Shown piece by piece: positions 9,463 to 19,504 of a stretch of DNA of 64,000 nucleotides. A program made the position numbers and the translations under genes. How positions within the stretch are numbered: position 1 is the stretch's first letter; every line of letters begins with the position of its first letter. Location of the stretch: positions 2,604,001 to 2,668,000 of the forward strand of contig NZ_LT629787.1 of NCBI RefSeq assembly GCF_900105655.1, read 5' to 3'. Source of the stretch: Halopseudomonas salegens (GTDB lineage: Bacteria; Pseudomonadota; Gammaproteobacteria; Pseudomonadales; Pseudomonadaceae). A model generated the notes under the pieces. It worked only from the letters and a program-made list of their open reading frames with translations, was not told where the DNA came from and searched no databases.

Positions 9463-11193
9463 ATGACACCTACCCTTCAACGTACCTTGCTGGTCATCAG
9501 CCTCAGCCTGGCCGTCACTGCCTGCGCCAACCGGTCGCAGGTCGAGAGTCCGGAAACCGTGCTGACCGAGCCCCAGTCCGAACAGAGTCCGGTGGCGACC
9601 CCGGACATACCGCCGCGTCCCTTCCCCAAGGATACCCTGTTCGAGCTCCTGGCCGCGGAAATGGCCGGCCAGCGCAATCGCTTTGATCTGGCATTGGGCA
9701 ACTACCTGCGCCAGGCCGAACAGACCCGTGACCCCGGTGTGGTTGAACGTGCACTGCGGGTTGCCGAATTCCTCGGGGCGCAAGAACCCGCGCTGGAGAT
9801 GGCGACCCTGTGGGCGCAAGTAGCGCCGAATGATGTCGAAGCGCATCGCGCTGCGGCCCTACAGCAGGCACGCGCCGGACAGATCGAACCAGCCACGGCA
9901 AGCATGCGCAAAGTGCTGGCCATGAGCGGTGAGGCGCACTTTGACTTCCTTGCCGCGGCGGCCAGCCAGAGTGACAGTGCTACGCGCAACAATTTCCTCG
10001 ACACCCTGCAGCAGTTGCAGCAGGAATACCCGGACAACCGCCAACTGGCATTTGCCCGTGCATTGATAGTGCATGAACAGGAGCCGCAACAGGCCCTGGA
10101 CATCCTGCAGCAACAGCCACTCATAGAGCAGCAGGCGGGCGCCCTGTTACTGCACGCCAACCTGTTGAGCCAGCTGGACCGTCCGCAAGAGGCTATTGAT
10201 CTGCTGCACACCAGCCTGCAGCAGCACCCGGATGACAACCGTCTGCGCCTGCAGCTGGCCCGCCTGCTGCTCGGCAATGACGAGCTGGATGCTGCAGCCG
10301 GACAGTTTGGCCGCTTGCGCGAGCAAAACCCGGATGATCACGACCTGACCCTGACACTGGGTCTGATCAGCCTGGAGAACCAGCAACCCGACCTGGCCAT
10401 TGATTACCTGGAACAAGCCCTCGAGCAACAGCCGGATAACGGCACCACTCTCTATCATCTCGGCCTTGCCCAGCATGAACTGGGGCAAACGGAAGATGCC
10501 GTGCAAACCTGGCTGGCCGTGCGCAATGGCAATGAATATCTTCCGGCTCGCCTGCGCATTACGCAAACCCTGGTGGCCGACGAGCGTCTAGACCTGTTGT
10601 CGCAGATCCTCGCCGAATCACGCAGTGAACGGCCTCAGGAGCGCATGCAGCTCTATCTGCTTGAGATCGAAAGCCTGCTTGACCGGTATCCCGAACGTGC
10701 CCTGGAAATAACCCAGGAAGCCCTGACCGAATTCAACGATGACATTGACCTGCTGTATATCCGCTCGCTGCTGCATGATCAGCTGGGGCAGGCTCAACAA
10801 AGCGAACAGGACCTGCGACATATTCTGAGCCGGGAACCCGATAATGCCCGGGCGATGAATGCACTTGGCTATACACTGGCCAACCGCAATCAACGCCTTG
10901 ACGAAGCGCTGGAGCTGATCGAACAAGCCCTGACCCTCAAGCCCGACGATCCGGCCATCCTGGATAGTCTCGGCTGGGTGCATTACCGCCTGGGCAATCT
11001 GGAGCGGGCACTGGAGTACCTGCAACAGGCCTGGGCTGACTTCCCCGACCAGGAAGTTGCCGCTCATCTGGGTGAAGTACTCTGGCAACTGGGTCGCCGC
11101 GACGAAGCCCGCGCCATTTGGGACAAATCACTGGACAATGATCCCGACAGCCCAATGGTGCGAGAAACCCGACAACGCCTGGAAAACGAGTAA
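9463..11193 (+). CDS. Tetratricopeptide-repeat lipoprotein
   Basis: A 576-residue protein. The N-terminus is a lipoprotein signal with lipobox LAVTA-C21, followed by about 550 residues of tandem TPR-like helices rich in Leu, Gln and Ala. The ATG at 9463 is preferred; a TTG four codons upstream is also open. It ends 3 nt before lolB, matching the Pseudomonas order in which this TPR lipoprotein precedes lolB and ispE. A scaffold role at the outer membrane is inferred; no enzyme motif is seen. Confidence 0.88.
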   Translation: MTPTLQRTLLVISLSLAVTACANRSQVESPETVLTEPQSEQSPVATPDIPPRPFPKDTLFELLAAEMAGQRNRFDLALGNYLRQAEQTRDPGVVERALRVAEFLGAQEPALEMATLWAQVAPNDVEAHRAAALQQARAGQIEPATASMRKVLAMSGEAHFDFLAAAASQSDSATRNNFLDTLQQLQQEYPDNRQLAFARALIVHEQEPQQALDILQQQPLIEQQAGALLLHANLLSQLDRPQEAIDLLHTSLQQHPDDNRLRLQLARLLLGNDELDAAAGQFGRLREQNPDDHDLTLTLGLISLENQQPDLAIDYLEQALEQQPDNGTTLYHLGLAQHELGQTEDAVQTWLAVRNGNEYLPARLRITQTLVADERLDLLSQILAESRSERPQERMQLYLLEIESLLDRYPERALEITQEALTEFNDDIDLLYIRSLLHDQLGQAQQSEQDLRHILSREPDNARAMNALGYTLANRNQRLDEALELIEQALTLKPDDPAILDSLGWVHYRLGNLERALEYLQQAWADFPDQEVAAHLGEVLWQLGRRDEARAIWDKSLDNDPDSPMVRETRQRLENE

Positions 11194-11196
11194 GCC

Positions 11197-11808
11197 ATGC
11201 GTCTGACCCGCCTTCTCCTGCTGCTCTTGGCGACCCTGACTGTGACCGCCTGCAGCAACCTGCATCAGCGCGAAAGCCTGGACATCGGTGGTGACGCGCA
11301 AGCCTGGCGGGCGCACAAGGCCAGCCTCACGTCACTGGATAACTGGATACTGCACGGCAAGATTGGTCTGCGTGCCCCCGAGGAGTCCGGCAGCGGCACA
11401 CTGTTCTGGCTGCAACAGCAAGACTATTACGACATTCGCCTGTCCGGCCCGCTGGGCCGTAGGGCCACCCGCATTCAGGGCGACCGCGACGGCGTCACGC
11501 TGGAAATGGCTGGCCAGCCGACCCGGCAAGCGGCAGACGCCGAACAACTGCTGGCACAGAGTATTGGCTGGCGGCTGCCGGTAGACAATCTGTTGTGGTG
11601 GGTGCGCGGGCTACCGGCGCCGGACCGCCCCAGTCAGCTGCAACTGGACACCGACAGTCGCCTGGCGCGCCTGCAGCAGGATGGCTGGACGGTCGAATAC
11701 AGCCGCTACCAGCCCGTTGGCGAGCGGCAATTGCCGCAGCGCCTGCAAATCAGCGGTTATGATCTGCTGATTACCCTGGTCGTCACCAACTGGGAACCGC
11801 GCAATTGA
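11197..11808 (+). CDS. lolB: Outer-membrane lipoprotein receptor LolB
   Basis: A 203-residue lipoprotein with lipobox TVTA-C19. LolB accepts lipoproteins from periplasmic LolA and inserts them into the outer membrane. The family pattern W-x-x-x-G-K-I/L-G-x-R and the central SGPLG segment are present. Its stop overlaps the TTG start of ispE (TTGA). The position between the TPR lipoprotein and ispE supports the assignment. Confidence 0.93.
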   Translation: MRLTRLLLLLLATLTVTACSNLHQRESLDIGGDAQAWRAHKASLTSLDNWILHGKIGLRAPEESGSGTLFWLQQQDYYDIRLSGPLGRRATRIQGDRDGVTLEMAGQPTRQAADAEQLLAQSIGWRLPVDNLLWWVRGLPAPDRPSQLQLDTDSRLARLQQDGWTVEYSRYQPVGERQLPQRLQISGYDLLITLVVTNWEPRN

Positions 11809-12659
11809 CAGCCAGCAATACACTGAGCCTGCCCGCACCCGCGAAACTCAACCTGTTTCTGCATATTACCGGGCGCCGTGCTGACGGTTACCACCGGCTG
11901 CAAACCCTGTTTCAGTTCCTCGATTACGGCGACACCCTGCACTTCCAGCCACGCAGCGATGGGCAGATAGTACTGCAGAGTGATTTGGCCGGGGTAAAGC
12001 CGGATGACAACCTGATAGTGCGCGCAGCCAGATTACTGCAGAACCATTGCCGGCAAACCTGCGGCGCGGACATCCGGCTCGACAAGCGCCTGCCCATGGG
12101 CGGCGGTCTGGGCGGCGGCAGCTCCGATGCCGCCACCACCCTGCTGGGCCTCAATCACTTGTGGCAATGTGGTGCAAGCCTGGATGAGCTGGCCGAGCTT
12201 GGCCTGGAACTGGGCGCTGACGTCCCCGTTTTCGTGCGTGGCCAAGCGGCCTGGGCCGAAGGTGTTGGCGAGCAGCTGACCCCGGTAGAGATCGAAGAAC
12301 CCTGGTATCTGGTAGTGATCCCCGATTGCAGTGTCAGCACGGCAGAAGTTTTTTCCGATCAAAGGTTGACGCGCGACACCCCGCCCATTACATTAGCGGC
12401 CTTCCGTGAGCACGGTGGTCGGAATGACTGCTTGCCGGTTGTTGCAGCGCGCTATGAGAAAATTCATAACACGTTGATCTTGCTAAACAAATATTGTGAG
12501 GCTAAGATGACCGGGACTGGCAGTTGCTTGTTTGGGGCCTTCCCAAACGAACGCGAAGCTGATAAAGTTCGCGCCCGGTTGCCAGCCACACTGCAAACCT
12601 TTGTTGCCAGGGGTTGTAACGTTTCAACGTTGCATCGCCAACTCAGCAAAGCGGCGTAA
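11805..12659 (+). CDS. ispE: 4-diphosphocytidyl-2-C-methyl-D-erythritol kinase
   Basis: A 284-residue GHMP kinase of the MEP isoprenoid pathway. The substrate-binding P-A-K-L-N-L segment has K14, and the ATP-binding glycine loop [11 protein letters not shown] is at 99-109. The start is a TTG overlapping the lolB stop; it is the most upstream start that keeps the conserved N-terminus. A tRNA-Gln and prs follow, as in other pseudomonads. Confidence 0.95.
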   Translation: MTASNTLSLPAPAKLNLFLHITGRRADGYHRLQTLFQFLDYGDTLHFQPRSDGQIVLQSDLAGVKPDDNLIVRAARLLQNHCRQTCGADIRLDKRLPMGGGLGGGSSDAATTLLGLNHLWQCGASLDELAELGLELGADVPVFVRGQAAWAEGVGEQLTPVEIEEPWYLVVIPDCSVSTAEVFSDQRLTRDTPPITLAAFREHGGRNDCLPVVAARYEKIHNTLILLNKYCEAKMTGTGSCLFGAFPNEREADKVRARLPATLQTFVARGCNVSTLHRQLSKAA

Positions 12660-12691
12660 AAGGGTGCAACCTAGTGTACCCGGACAGATAC

Positions 12692-12766
12692 AGGGGCGTA
12701 GCCAAGCGGTAAGGCAGCAGGTTTTGATCCTGCCATGCGTTGGTTCGAATCCAGCCGCCCCTGCCA
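12692..12766 (+). tRNA. tRNA-Gln (anticodon TTG)
   Basis: A 75-nt cloverleaf with CCA encoded. The acceptor stem AGGGGCG pairs with CGCCCCT, the anticodon stem CAGG/CCTG encloses the loop TTTTGAT with anticodon TTG, and the T-arm contains GGTTCGAATCC. It lies between ispE and prs, its usual place in this family, and may be read from the ispE transcript or its own promoter. A short T-run follows the CCA. Confidence 0.95.
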
Positions 12767-12881
12767 TTTTTTCCCGGCACAATCATGAACATCTTGAGCT
12801 GATCGCTCGGGCTGATGCTCTGTCATCTCCCGTTGGATCGTCTCATCCGCATCGACCACTACCACAAAAAGGTAATGCAGC

Positions 12882-13823
12882 GTGTCCAAGATGATGGTTT
12901 TTACGGGGAACGCCAACCCCGATCTGGCACGACGCGTCGTGCGTCAATTGCATATTCCCCTGGGTGACGCCTCCGTAGGCCGTTTCAGTGATGGCGAAGT
13001 TGCCGTTGAGCTGAACGAGAACGTGCGTGGCAAGGATGTCTTCATCATCCAGTCCACCTGCGCACCGACCAATGACAACCTGATGGAACTGGTTGTCATG
13101 GCTGATGCCCTGCGCCGCTCTTCGGCCACTCGCATCACCGCAGTCATTCCCTATTTTGGCTATGCCCGCCAGGATCGCCGCCCACGCTCCGCAAGGGTGC
13201 CCATCAGCGCCAAAGTCGTTGCCGACATGCTCGACGTCGTCGGGGTTGACCGCGTACTGACCGTTGATTTGCACGCCGACCAGATCCAGGGTTTCTTCGA
13301 TATCCCGGTCGACAACATCTACGGCTCGCCGGTTCTGGTCGACGACCTGATCGCCCAGCGCTATGAAAACCTGATGATTGTCTCTCCCGACATCGGCGGC
13401 GTGGTTCGTGCGCGAGCCGTGGCCAAACAGATGGTTGTAGACCTGGCGATTATCGACAAGCGTCGGCCCAAGGCCAACCAGTCGGAAGTCATGCACATTA
13501 TCGGTGACGTGGAAAACCGCAACTGTATTCTGGTCGACGATATGGTCGACACTGCCGGCACCCTCTGCCATGCCGCCAAGGCATTGAAAGATCACGGTGC
13601 GGCCAAGGTATTTGCCTATTGCACCCACCCGATCCTGTCCGGCAAGGCCATCGACAACATCTCCGGCTCGGCACTGGATGAACTGGTAGTCACCAACACT
13701 ATTCCGCTGTCTCCAATGGCTGCGCAATGCGACCGCATTCGCCAGCTGGACATGGCGCCCATCATTGCCGAGGCCATGCGCCGAATCAGCAATGAAGAAT
13801 CCATCAGCGCGATGTTCCGCTAG
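12882..13823 (+). CDS. prs: Ribose-phosphate pyrophosphokinase (PRPP synthetase)
   Basis: A 313-residue enzyme that makes 5-phosphoribosyl diphosphate from ribose 5-phosphate and ATP. The PRPP-binding loop DDMVDTAGT (about residues 220-228) and the N-terminal [12 protein letters not shown] segment are canonical. The start is a GTG at 12882, preceded by an AAAAGG sequence; length equals the family norm. It ends before a hairpin that separates it from rplY. Confidence 0.97.
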   Translation: MSKMMVFTGNANPDLARRVVRQLHIPLGDASVGRFSDGEVAVELNENVRGKDVFIIQSTCAPTNDNLMELVVMADALRRSSATRITAVIPYFGYARQDRRPRSARVPISAKVVADMLDVVGVDRVLTVDLHADQIQGFFDIPVDNIYGSPVLVDDLIAQRYENLMIVSPDIGGVVRARAVAKQMVVDLAIIDKRRPKANQSEVMHIIGDVENRNCILVDDMVDTAGTLCHAAKALKDHGAAKVFAYCTHPILSGKAIDNISGSALDELVVTNTIPLSPMAAQCDRIRQLDMAPIIAEAMRRISNEESISAMFR

Positions 13824-13842
13824 CAACACGCGCTGGGTAAAC

Positions 13843-13863
13843 AGCCCGGAATGATTCCGGGCT
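13843..13863 (+). terminator. Hairpin between prs and rplY
   Basis: A perfect 9-bp stem, AGCCCGGAA and TTCCGGGCT, around a TGA loop, starting about 20 nt after the prs stop. The following tract is only TTC, so it may act as a weak terminator or attenuator rather than a strong one. Confidence 0.55.
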
Positions 13864-13924
13864 TTCATCAATGCATTCGCCGCGTTGGTCGCAAACGCCC
13901 GAATGTTTAGCAAGGAGACTACAC

Positions 13925-14569
13925 ATGGTCGACTTCACCCTGAATGCGAAAGAGCGTACCGACCTGGGGAAAGGTGCGAGCCGCCGCCTGCGTCGTAACG
14001 CTGAAATGGTCCCGGCAATCATCTACGGTGGCGAAAAAGCCCCGCAGAATGTATCGCTGGAAGCCCGTGAGCTGAAAAAAGCATTGGAAAACGAAGCTTT
14101 CTTCTCCCACGTGATCAAGCTGAACGTAGAAGGCAAGAAGCAGGACGTTCTGCTGAAAGCCCTGCAACGTCACCCCGCCAAAGGCCACGTCATGCACGCT
14201 GACCTGCTGCGCGTGGTTGCCGGCCACGAAGTAACCCTGCAGGTGCCCTTGCACTTCGTCAATGAAGACAAGTGCGTTGGCGTGAAGAAAGAAGGCGGTA
14301 TCATTTCTCACACCATGACTGAAATCGAAGTCAGCTGCCTGCCGAAAGACCTGCCCGAGTTCCTTGAAGTCGATATGGCTGATGTGGCACTGGGTCAGAC
14401 TGTTCACCTGTCCGACGTCAAACTGCCGAAAGGCGTTAGCTCGGTTGCTCTGAGCCACGGTGCCGATCACGATCTGCCGGTTGCCAACGTGCACGCTGCC
14501 CGCGTTGCCGTTGACATCGAAGAGACTGACGCCCCGGCTGCCGAAGGTGACGAGGATTCAGCGGAGTAA
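13925..14569 (+). CDS. rplY: 50S ribosomal protein L25, general stress (CTC) type
   Basis: A 214-residue L25/CTC protein that binds 5S rRNA. It has the N-terminal L25 domain (about 1-95) plus the C-terminal beta domain of the long form, and an acidic tail. The ATG at 13925 is chosen because AAGGAG lies 9 nt upstream. It is followed by pth, as in P. aeruginosa. Confidence 0.95.
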   Translation: MVDFTLNAKERTDLGKGASRRLRRNAEMVPAIIYGGEKAPQNVSLEARELKKALENEAFFSHVIKLNVEGKKQDVLLKALQRHPAKGHVMHADLLRVVAGHEVTLQVPLHFVNEDKCVGVKKEGGIISHTMTEIEVSCLPKDLPEFLEVDMADVALGQTVHLSDVKLPKGVSSVALSHGADHDLPVANVHAARVAVDIEETDAPAAEGDEDSAE

Positions 14570-14600
14570 TCCAGCCGCTGAGTAGAGAGGGGCGCCCGTA

Positions 14601-15188
14601 GTGTCGCAGGGAATCAAGCTGATCGTTGGCCTGGGTAATCCAGGCCCCGAATACGCCAATACCCGGCACAATGCGGGCGCCCTTTTTGTTGAGGAAATCG
14701 CCGCCCGGCATAATCAGCCGCTCCGCGTCGAAGCCAAGTTTTTTGGTCTGACTGCCCGTATCACCCTGCAAGGGCAGGACCTGCGCCTGTTGATCCCCAC
14801 CACCTACATGAACCGCAGTGGCCAGGCTGTAGCCGCCCTTGCCGGTTTCTATCGCATCAGCCCCAGCGAAATTCTCGTCGCACACGACGAACTGGACCTG
14901 CCGCCCGGCGTGGTCAAGTGCAAGCAGGGCGGAGGTCATGGTGGGCACAACGGACTGCGCGACATCATTGCCCGACTCGGCAATGACAACACGTTTCATC
15001 GCCTGCGATTGGGTATCGGCCACCCCGGCCACAGCTCGCAGGTCACCGGTTATGTACTGGGCCGTGCCCCGCAAGCCGAGCAAGAGGCGCTGGACACCTG
15101 CGTGGATGCTGCCATCCGCGAACTGCCGGCCATGCTGGATGGCGACTGGACCCGGGTAAAACAGCAACTGCACAGCCTGAAAGCCTGA
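14601..15188 (+). CDS. pth: Peptidyl-tRNA hydrolase
   Basis: A 195-residue hydrolase that recycles tRNA from prematurely released peptidyl-tRNA. The motif [17 protein letters not shown] contains the catalytic H23, and HDELDLPPG supplies the catalytic Asp. The start is a GTG at 14601 with an AGAGAGG-like site upstream. Confidence 0.96.
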   Translation: MSQGIKLIVGLGNPGPEYANTRHNAGALFVEEIAARHNQPLRVEAKFFGLTARITLQGQDLRLLIPTTYMNRSGQAVAALAGFYRISPSEILVAHDELDLPPGVVKCKQGGGHGGHNGLRDIIARLGNDNTFHRLRLGIGHPGHSSQVTGYVLGRAPQAEQEALDTCVDAAIRELPAMLDGDWTRVKQQLHSLKA

Positions 15189-15224
15189 TTCAACGATTCG
15201 CCGACAACGGCAGAGGACAGCACT

Positions 15225-16325
15225 ATGGGATTCAATTGCGGTATCGTCGGCCTGCCCAATGTAGGCAAGTCCACCCTGTTCAACGCGCTGACCAAAGCGG
15301 GTATCGACGCCGAGAACTTCCCTTTCTGCACCATCGAGCCGAACAGCGGCATCGTCCCCATGCCTGACCCGCGCCTGGACGCCCTCTCGGCCATCGTCAA
15401 GCCGCAGAAGACCCTACCCACGACCATGGAGTTTGTCGACATTGCCGGCCTGGTAGCCGGCGCCTCCAAGGGTGAAGGTCTGGGCAACAAGTTCCTCGCC
15501 AACATCCGCGAGACGCATGCCATTGCCCACGTGGTCCGCTGCTTTGAAGACGACAACGTGATCCACGTCGCCAACAGCGTCGACCCCAAACGCGATATCG
15601 AAATCATTGATCTGGAACTGATCTTTGCCGACCTCGACAGCTGTGAAAAACAGCTGCAGAAAGTCACTCGCAACGCCAAGGGTGGCGACAAGGACGCGAT
15701 CGCGCAGAAAGCCTTGCTCGAGCAACTGATCCCGCACTTCAGCGAAGGCAAGCCCGCGCGCAGCCTGCTGAAAAACCTCAGCCCGGAAGAGCGCCAATTG
15801 GCCAAAGGCTTCCACCTGCTGACCAACAAGCCGATCATGTACATCGCCAACGTGGCTGAAGACGGCTTCGAGAACAACCCCTACCTCGATACGGTCAATG
15901 CGATTGCTGCCGAAGAAGACGCTATCGTGGTGCCGGTGTGCAACAAGATCGAAGCCGAGATCGCCGAACTCGACGATGGCGAGGAAAAGGACATGTTCCT
16001 GGAATCCCTCGGCCTCGAAGAGCCCGGCCTGAACCGTGTTATCCGCGCCGGCTACCAGCTGCTCGACCTGCAGACCTATTTTACCGCCGGGGTCAAGGAA
16101 GTCCGCGCCTGGACCGTCAAGGTCGGCGCTACCGCACCACAGGCCGCCGCCGTGATCCATACCGATTTCGAGAAAGGCTTTATCCGTGCCGAAGTCGTCA
16201 GCTATGACGACTTCATCCAGTACAACGGCGAAGCCGGTGCCAAGGAAGCGGGTAAATGGCGCCTGGAAGGCAAGGAATACATCGTCAAGGATGGCGATGT
16301 GATGCACTTCCGCTTCAATGTTTAA
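15225..16325 (+). CDS. ychF: Redox-regulated ribosome-binding ATPase YchF (OLA1 family)
   Basis: A 366-residue P-loop protein of the Obg-like ATPase group. The Walker A is in GLPNVGKST (9-17), and the C-terminal TGS domain ends in [11 protein letters not shown], as in all YchF proteins. Length is typical. It closes the prs-rplY-pth-ychF run and is followed by a separate tRNA-Met unit. Confidence 0.96.
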   Translation: MGFNCGIVGLPNVGKSTLFNALTKAGIDAENFPFCTIEPNSGIVPMPDPRLDALSAIVKPQKTLPTTMEFVDIAGLVAGASKGEGLGNKFLANIRETHAIAHVVRCFEDDNVIHVANSVDPKRDIEIIDLELIFADLDSCEKQLQKVTRNAKGGDKDAIAQKALLEQLIPHFSEGKPARSLLKNLSPEERQLAKGFHLLTNKPIMYIANVAEDGFENNPYLDTVNAIAAEEDAIVVPVCNKIEAEIAELDDGEEKDMFLESLGLEEPGLNRVIRAGYQLLDLQTYFTAGVKEVRAWTVKVGATAPQAAAVIHTDFEKGFIRAEVVSYDDFIQYNGEAGAKEAGKWRLEGKEYIVKDGDVMHFRFNV

Positions 16326-16363
16326 GCAGTTGATATGGCAGACAAAAAACTGCCTGTCAAAGC

Positions 16364-16391
16364 TTGACAATCAGGGCGCGTAACCTAATAA
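16364..16391 (+). promoter_or_regulatory. Sigma-70 promoter for tRNA-Met
   Basis: A consensus -35 TTGACA at 16364-16369 and a -10 TAATAA at 16386-16391 with 16-nt spacing, ending 14 nt before the tRNA. A GC-rich discriminator (GCGCGCC) follows the -10, as in stringently controlled stable-RNA promoters. Confidence 0.7.
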
Positions 16392-16405
16392 TGCGCGCCT
16401 CGGAT

Positions 16406-16482
16406 GGCTACATAGCTCAGCTGGTTAGAGCACAGCATTCATAATGCTGGGGTCCCTGGTTCAAGTCCAGGTGTAGCCACCA
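16406..16482 (+). tRNA. tRNA-Met (elongator, anticodon CAT)
   Basis: A 77-nt cloverleaf. The acceptor stem GGCTACA pairs with TGTAGCC, followed by A and an encoded CCA. The anticodon arm carries TTCATAA with anticodon CAT, and the T-arm has GGTTCAAGTCC. The A-U rich base of the acceptor and the D-arm match elongator rather than initiator tRNA-Met. Confidence 0.94.
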
Positions 16483-16490
16483 ACCTTTTC

Positions 16491-16520
16491 AAGGGCTTAG
16501 CTTCGGCTAGGCCCTTTTTA
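16491..16520 (+). terminator. Intrinsic terminator after tRNA-Met
   Basis: The stem AAGGGC-T-TAGC / GCTA-G-GCCCTT closes on a TTCG tetraloop and is followed by TTTTTATT. On the other strand it also lies just past the CLC gene end and may serve that gene as well. Confidence 0.8.
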
Positions 16521-16542
16521 TTGTCTGCTGCTCAGCCAGTAC

Positions 16543-17847
16543 TTATTCATCTTTCTTTTTTTGCTCACCCTGCCGCTTGCGCCAGTCAGCCACCTCACCC
16601 AGCTTCAACCCTTCCGGCAATTGGCCCAGCTTGCGATGTCCCAGGCGCTGAGAACTGTAGATACCGGTGTGACCGGAGAATAGATAGCTGACCACGCAGG
16701 CGATGCCGGCGAAGAGGCCAATCTCGGCGCCGAACAATTCCATGGCCATCAGGGTTGAGGCCAGCGGGGTGTTGGCAGCGCCGGAGAAAACGGCAACAAA
16801 GCCCACGGCAGCCAGCAAGCCAAAGGGCATATTGAGGATGGGCGCCAGGGCGTTGCCCAGGGTGGCACCGATATAGAACAGCGGCGTGACCTCGCCACCC
16901 TTGAAGCCGCTACCCAGTGACACCACGGTAAACATCAGCTTGCCGGCAAAATCCCAGGGTGCCAATGGTTGCTCGAAAGCCTCCATGATCACCGGTATGC
17001 CCAGGCCGATATAGCGGTCGGTACCCAGGGCAAAGACCGCTGCAGCAATCACCACGCCACCGATAAAGGGCCGCAACGGGCTGTAGCTGACCTTGCGCCG
17101 CATCAGTCCGGTCAGGCTGTGCGTGGCTTCAGCGAACAGTCGCGCGGTCAGCCCGAAGATGATGCCGGCCAGCACCATGGCGGTAAGCCCCCAGAGTGAC
17201 ATCGACGGTATCTCGGGTATCAGATAATGATCGTGCTGGATGCCCCACCAGAGTGCCACCTGGTCCGCCAGAATGGCGGCCACCAGACACGGCAAGATGG
17301 CTTCATAGCGCAAACGCCCGGTCGCCAGCACTTCCAGCGCAAAGACCGCAGCCCCCAGGGGCGTGCCGAATACCGAGGCAAAGCCGGCACTGATGCCGGC
17401 CATAAGAATGATCCGGCGGTCTTCGCCGGACAGGCGGAACAGGCCGGTCAATTGATCAGCCAGGGAGCCGCCCATCTGTACCGCAGTACCTTCACGCCCG
17501 ACCGAGGCGCCGAACAGGTGTGAGGTGATAGTGCCCCAGAGCACCAGTGGCGCCATGCGCAGCGGGACCACCTTTCGCGTATCGTGGATTTCGTCGAGCA
17601 GCAGATTGTTGCCGGCAGCCACGCTTTCGCCCCACCGCAGATAGACCCAGCCCACCACGAAGCCGGCAACCGGCAGCAACCAGATCAACCAGCGATTGGC
17701 ATTCCGGGTATCGGTCGCCCAATCGAGTCCATAAATAAAGGCAGCACTGGCACTGCCGGCCAGCAAGGCAACCAGAGTAGCCAGCAACAGCCACTTGATG
17801 ACATGCCCCAGCAGGGCCAGATACGGCGGTAATGTCGGAATGCGCAT
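16543..17847 (-). CDS. CLC-type fluoride/proton antiporter
   Basis: A 434-residue membrane transporter of the CLC superfamily with 10 or more hydrophobic helices. It carries the signatures that separate fluoride CLCs from chloride CLCs: GNNLL at 79-83 in place of GSGIP, and GREGT at 117-121 in place of GREGP; a GFKGGEVTP segment is in the second half. It should export fluoride in exchange for protons. The start MRIPTLP at 17847 is favoured over an upstream in-frame start. A fluoride riboswitch about 95 nt upstream independently supports the substrate. The C-terminus is a charged Lys-rich cytoplasmic tail. Confidence 0.88.
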   Translation of the reverse strand: MRIPTLPPYLALLGHVIKWLLLATLVALLAGSASAAFIYGLDWATDTRNANRWLIWLLPVAGFVVGWVYLRWGESVAAGNNLLLDEIHDTRKVVPLRMAPLVLWGTITSHLFGASVGREGTAVQMGGSLADQLTGLFRLSGEDRRIILMAGISAGFASVFGTPLGAAVFALEVLATGRLRYEAILPCLVAAILADQVALWWGIQHDHYLIPEIPSMSLWGLTAMVLAGIIFGLTARLFAEATHSLTGLMRRKVSYSPLRPFIGGVVIAAAVFALGTDRYIGLGIPVIMEAFEQPLAPWDFAGKLMFTVVSLGSGFKGGEVTPLFYIGATLGNALAPILNMPFGLLAAVGFVAVFSGAANTPLASTLMAMELFGAEIGLFAGIACVVSYLFSGHTGIYSSQRLGHRKLGQLPEGLKLGEVADWRKRQGEQKKKDE

Positions 17848-17942
17848 AAATGATCCAGTGATTGTGAGTTCCAGCACAAATCCGGATTCAAGGAAGGACC
17901 GCCTGCTCAGGCACCTGCGCGACGTCCGTCAATCCGGAACAC

Positions 17943-17996
17943 GAGCAGGCATCATCAGCCCCAGGGGCGGTTAAGGGAGGAATGCCATCTCCACTG
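17943..17996 (-). promoter_or_regulatory. Fluoride riboswitch (crcB motif)
   Basis: On the minus strand the leader contains, in order, GGAGATGGCATTCCTCC, TTAACCGCC and GGGGCTGATGATGCC, the conserved blocks of the fluoride aptamer. The remaining leader to the CLC start holds two further complementary pairs (GCCTGCTC/GAGCAGGC, and CCGGATT/AATCCGG) that could form an expression platform. This fits fluoride-induced expression of the downstream antiporter. Confidence 0.85.
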
Positions 17997-18028
17997 GGAT
18001 CAATCCTAACAGCCTTGCGCAGAGCCGA

Positions 18029-18289
18029 CTAGTCGGTTGTTGGCACCAGGAGTTCGTCCAGTGCATCACCATTACGCTTGAACGCCTTGGCAAAGTGTTC
18101 ACGGTGACGTGCCATAAACACACCCGCCTCCTCGGCCTGGCTTTCATTGATGCTGGGTACGGCATGCCGCAGTACGGCGCTCAGCTGCTCGGCGAGTTCC
18201 AGCATTTGGTCATGTCGGTCGGCGGCGGCTTTATCCATGAACAACTGCTCCGGGTCTCTGCTACTGCGATACAGGGTTTCTACGGCCAT
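18029..18289 (-). CDS. yebG: YebG family SOS-inducible protein
   Basis: An 86-residue small protein starting MAVETLYRSS, the typical YebG opening (MAV.V.Y), with Asp/Lys-rich helices and a KKEAD-like segment (DKAAADRHDQML). YebG is a DNA-damage-induced protein of unclear function. The ATG at 18289 is preferred; upstream in-frame codons overlap the operator. A perfect LexA box sits 47 nt upstream. Confidence 0.8.
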   Translation of the reverse strand: MAVETLYRSSRDPEQLFMDKAAADRHDQMLELAEQLSAVLRHAVPSINESQAEEAGVFMARHREHFAKAFKRNGDALDELLVPTTD

Positions 18290-18335
18290 GCTTACCTCTG
18301 GCGGAAGATTGCGATAGCGCGCAGCATAACATCTA

Positions 18336-18351
18336 CTGTATATAAAAACAG
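18336..18351 (-). promoter_or_regulatory. LexA (SOS) box of yebG
   Basis: CTGT-ATATAAAA-ACAG is an exact match to the gammaproteobacterial LexA operator CTGT-N8-ACAG. It abuts the stop of the cation-efflux gene and precedes yebG by 47 nt, implying SOS control of yebG. Confidence 0.88.
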
Positions 18352-19494
18352 CTATCTTGCTGCCACATGGATTTGATGCAGCTCGATCGCGGCCAGCCAC
18401 TCCAGTTCGGCTATCGCCTGCGCGGCTTCATGCTGGCAGGCTGCATCGGGAGTGCGGGTAAAGAACAGCTCAAGCAGTACCTGCTGACGATGGTAGTGAA
18501 TCTGTACCCGGGCACTGTCAGCCAACGCCGGGTAGGCGGCCAGGGCCGCGAGGATATCCGGACGCAGGGGAGCCAGTGTGTGATTGACCGGCGTCTCGTC
18601 ATCTTCCGGGTCGATATGCAGGGTAATGTCGCCCAGGCGAGAAAACTCGCGCATCAGCCGCCGCATCACCCAGTCGGAAATCTGGTGCCCTTCGGAGACG
18701 GAGATATAGTTCCCCACCTGAATATGCACATCGATAAAGTACTCGTTGCCCATATGCCGGGAACGCAAGGCATGCACACTGACCACACCGGGTACTTGCA
18801 TGATGCTGTTGCGGATGGCCGCCTGCCGATCCTCGTCGAGGCCGCGATCAGCCAGCTGCTGTAACGCATTCCAGCCCAGAACCGCACCCATTTGGCCGAT
18901 CAGCGCGGCAACCAGAAGCGCCGCCCAGCTTTCTATCCAGGCATAGCCAAACCAGGTCGCCAACACGCCGAACAGCACCACCAGGCTGGAGAGCGCATCA
19001 CTGCGACTATGCCAGGCATTGGCCTTGAGCAGATCAGAATCCAGCTTCTCGGCCCAATGCAGCCCGTAGCGATAGAGCAACTCCTTGCTCAGCAGCGACA
19101 ATACTGCCGCAGCGATCGCCCAGGTACTGGCCTCGGCCACCGGGGCATTGCCAATCAGCCGGTTGATGTTGTCCCAGCCCAGGCCTGCGCCAACCAGCAG
19201 CAATACAGCGCCCAGCAGAACAGTACCTACCGTCTCGAAGCGAGCATGCCCGTATGGGTGGTCATTATCCGGCTCGGCGTGGGAAATACGGTTGATCGCC
19301 AGTACAAAACCATCCGTCAGCAGGTCGGACAGGCTGTGAATACCATCAGCAATCAAGGCCGGTGAGCGCACCCAGAAACCAATCACCAGCTTGACCACCG
19401 AGAGCAGAAAATCGACCAGCGTGCTGATCCAGGTAACCCGCTGCATATGTCGCTGGCGTTCAGCTGGCGCCAATACCAATGGTTTGCTGCGCAT
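18352..19494 (-). CDS. Cation diffusion facilitator (FieF/YiiP type) metal efflux protein
   Basis: A 380-residue inner-membrane protein with six hydrophobic helices and a cytoplasmic C-terminal domain. The CDF metal site is visible: IADGIHSLSDLLTDGF in helix II and HSRSDALSSL in helix V, with HPYGHARFE between. It exports divalent metals (Zn, Fe, Mn or Co) against protons. It is longer than E. coli FieF (300) because of an extended C-terminal tail. The stop abuts the LexA box of yebG. Confidence 0.92.
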   Translation of the reverse strand: MRSKPLVLAPAERQRHMQRVTWISTLVDFLLSVVKLVIGFWVRSPALIADGIHSLSDLLTDGFVLAINRISHAEPDNDHPYGHARFETVGTVLLGAVLLLVGAGLGWDNINRLIGNAPVAEASTWAIAAAVLSLLSKELLYRYGLHWAEKLDSDLLKANAWHSRSDALSSLVVLFGVLATWFGYAWIESWAALLVAALIGQMGAVLGWNALQQLADRGLDEDRQAAIRNSIMQVPGVVSVHALRSRHMGNEYFIDVHIQVGNYISVSEGHQISDWVMRRLMREFSRLGDITLHIDPEDDETPVNHTLAPLRPDILAALAAYPALADSARVQIHYHRQQVLLELFFTRTPDAACQHEAAQAIAELEWLAAIELHQIHVAAR

Positions 19495-19504
19495 GGCTAT
19501 CGCC

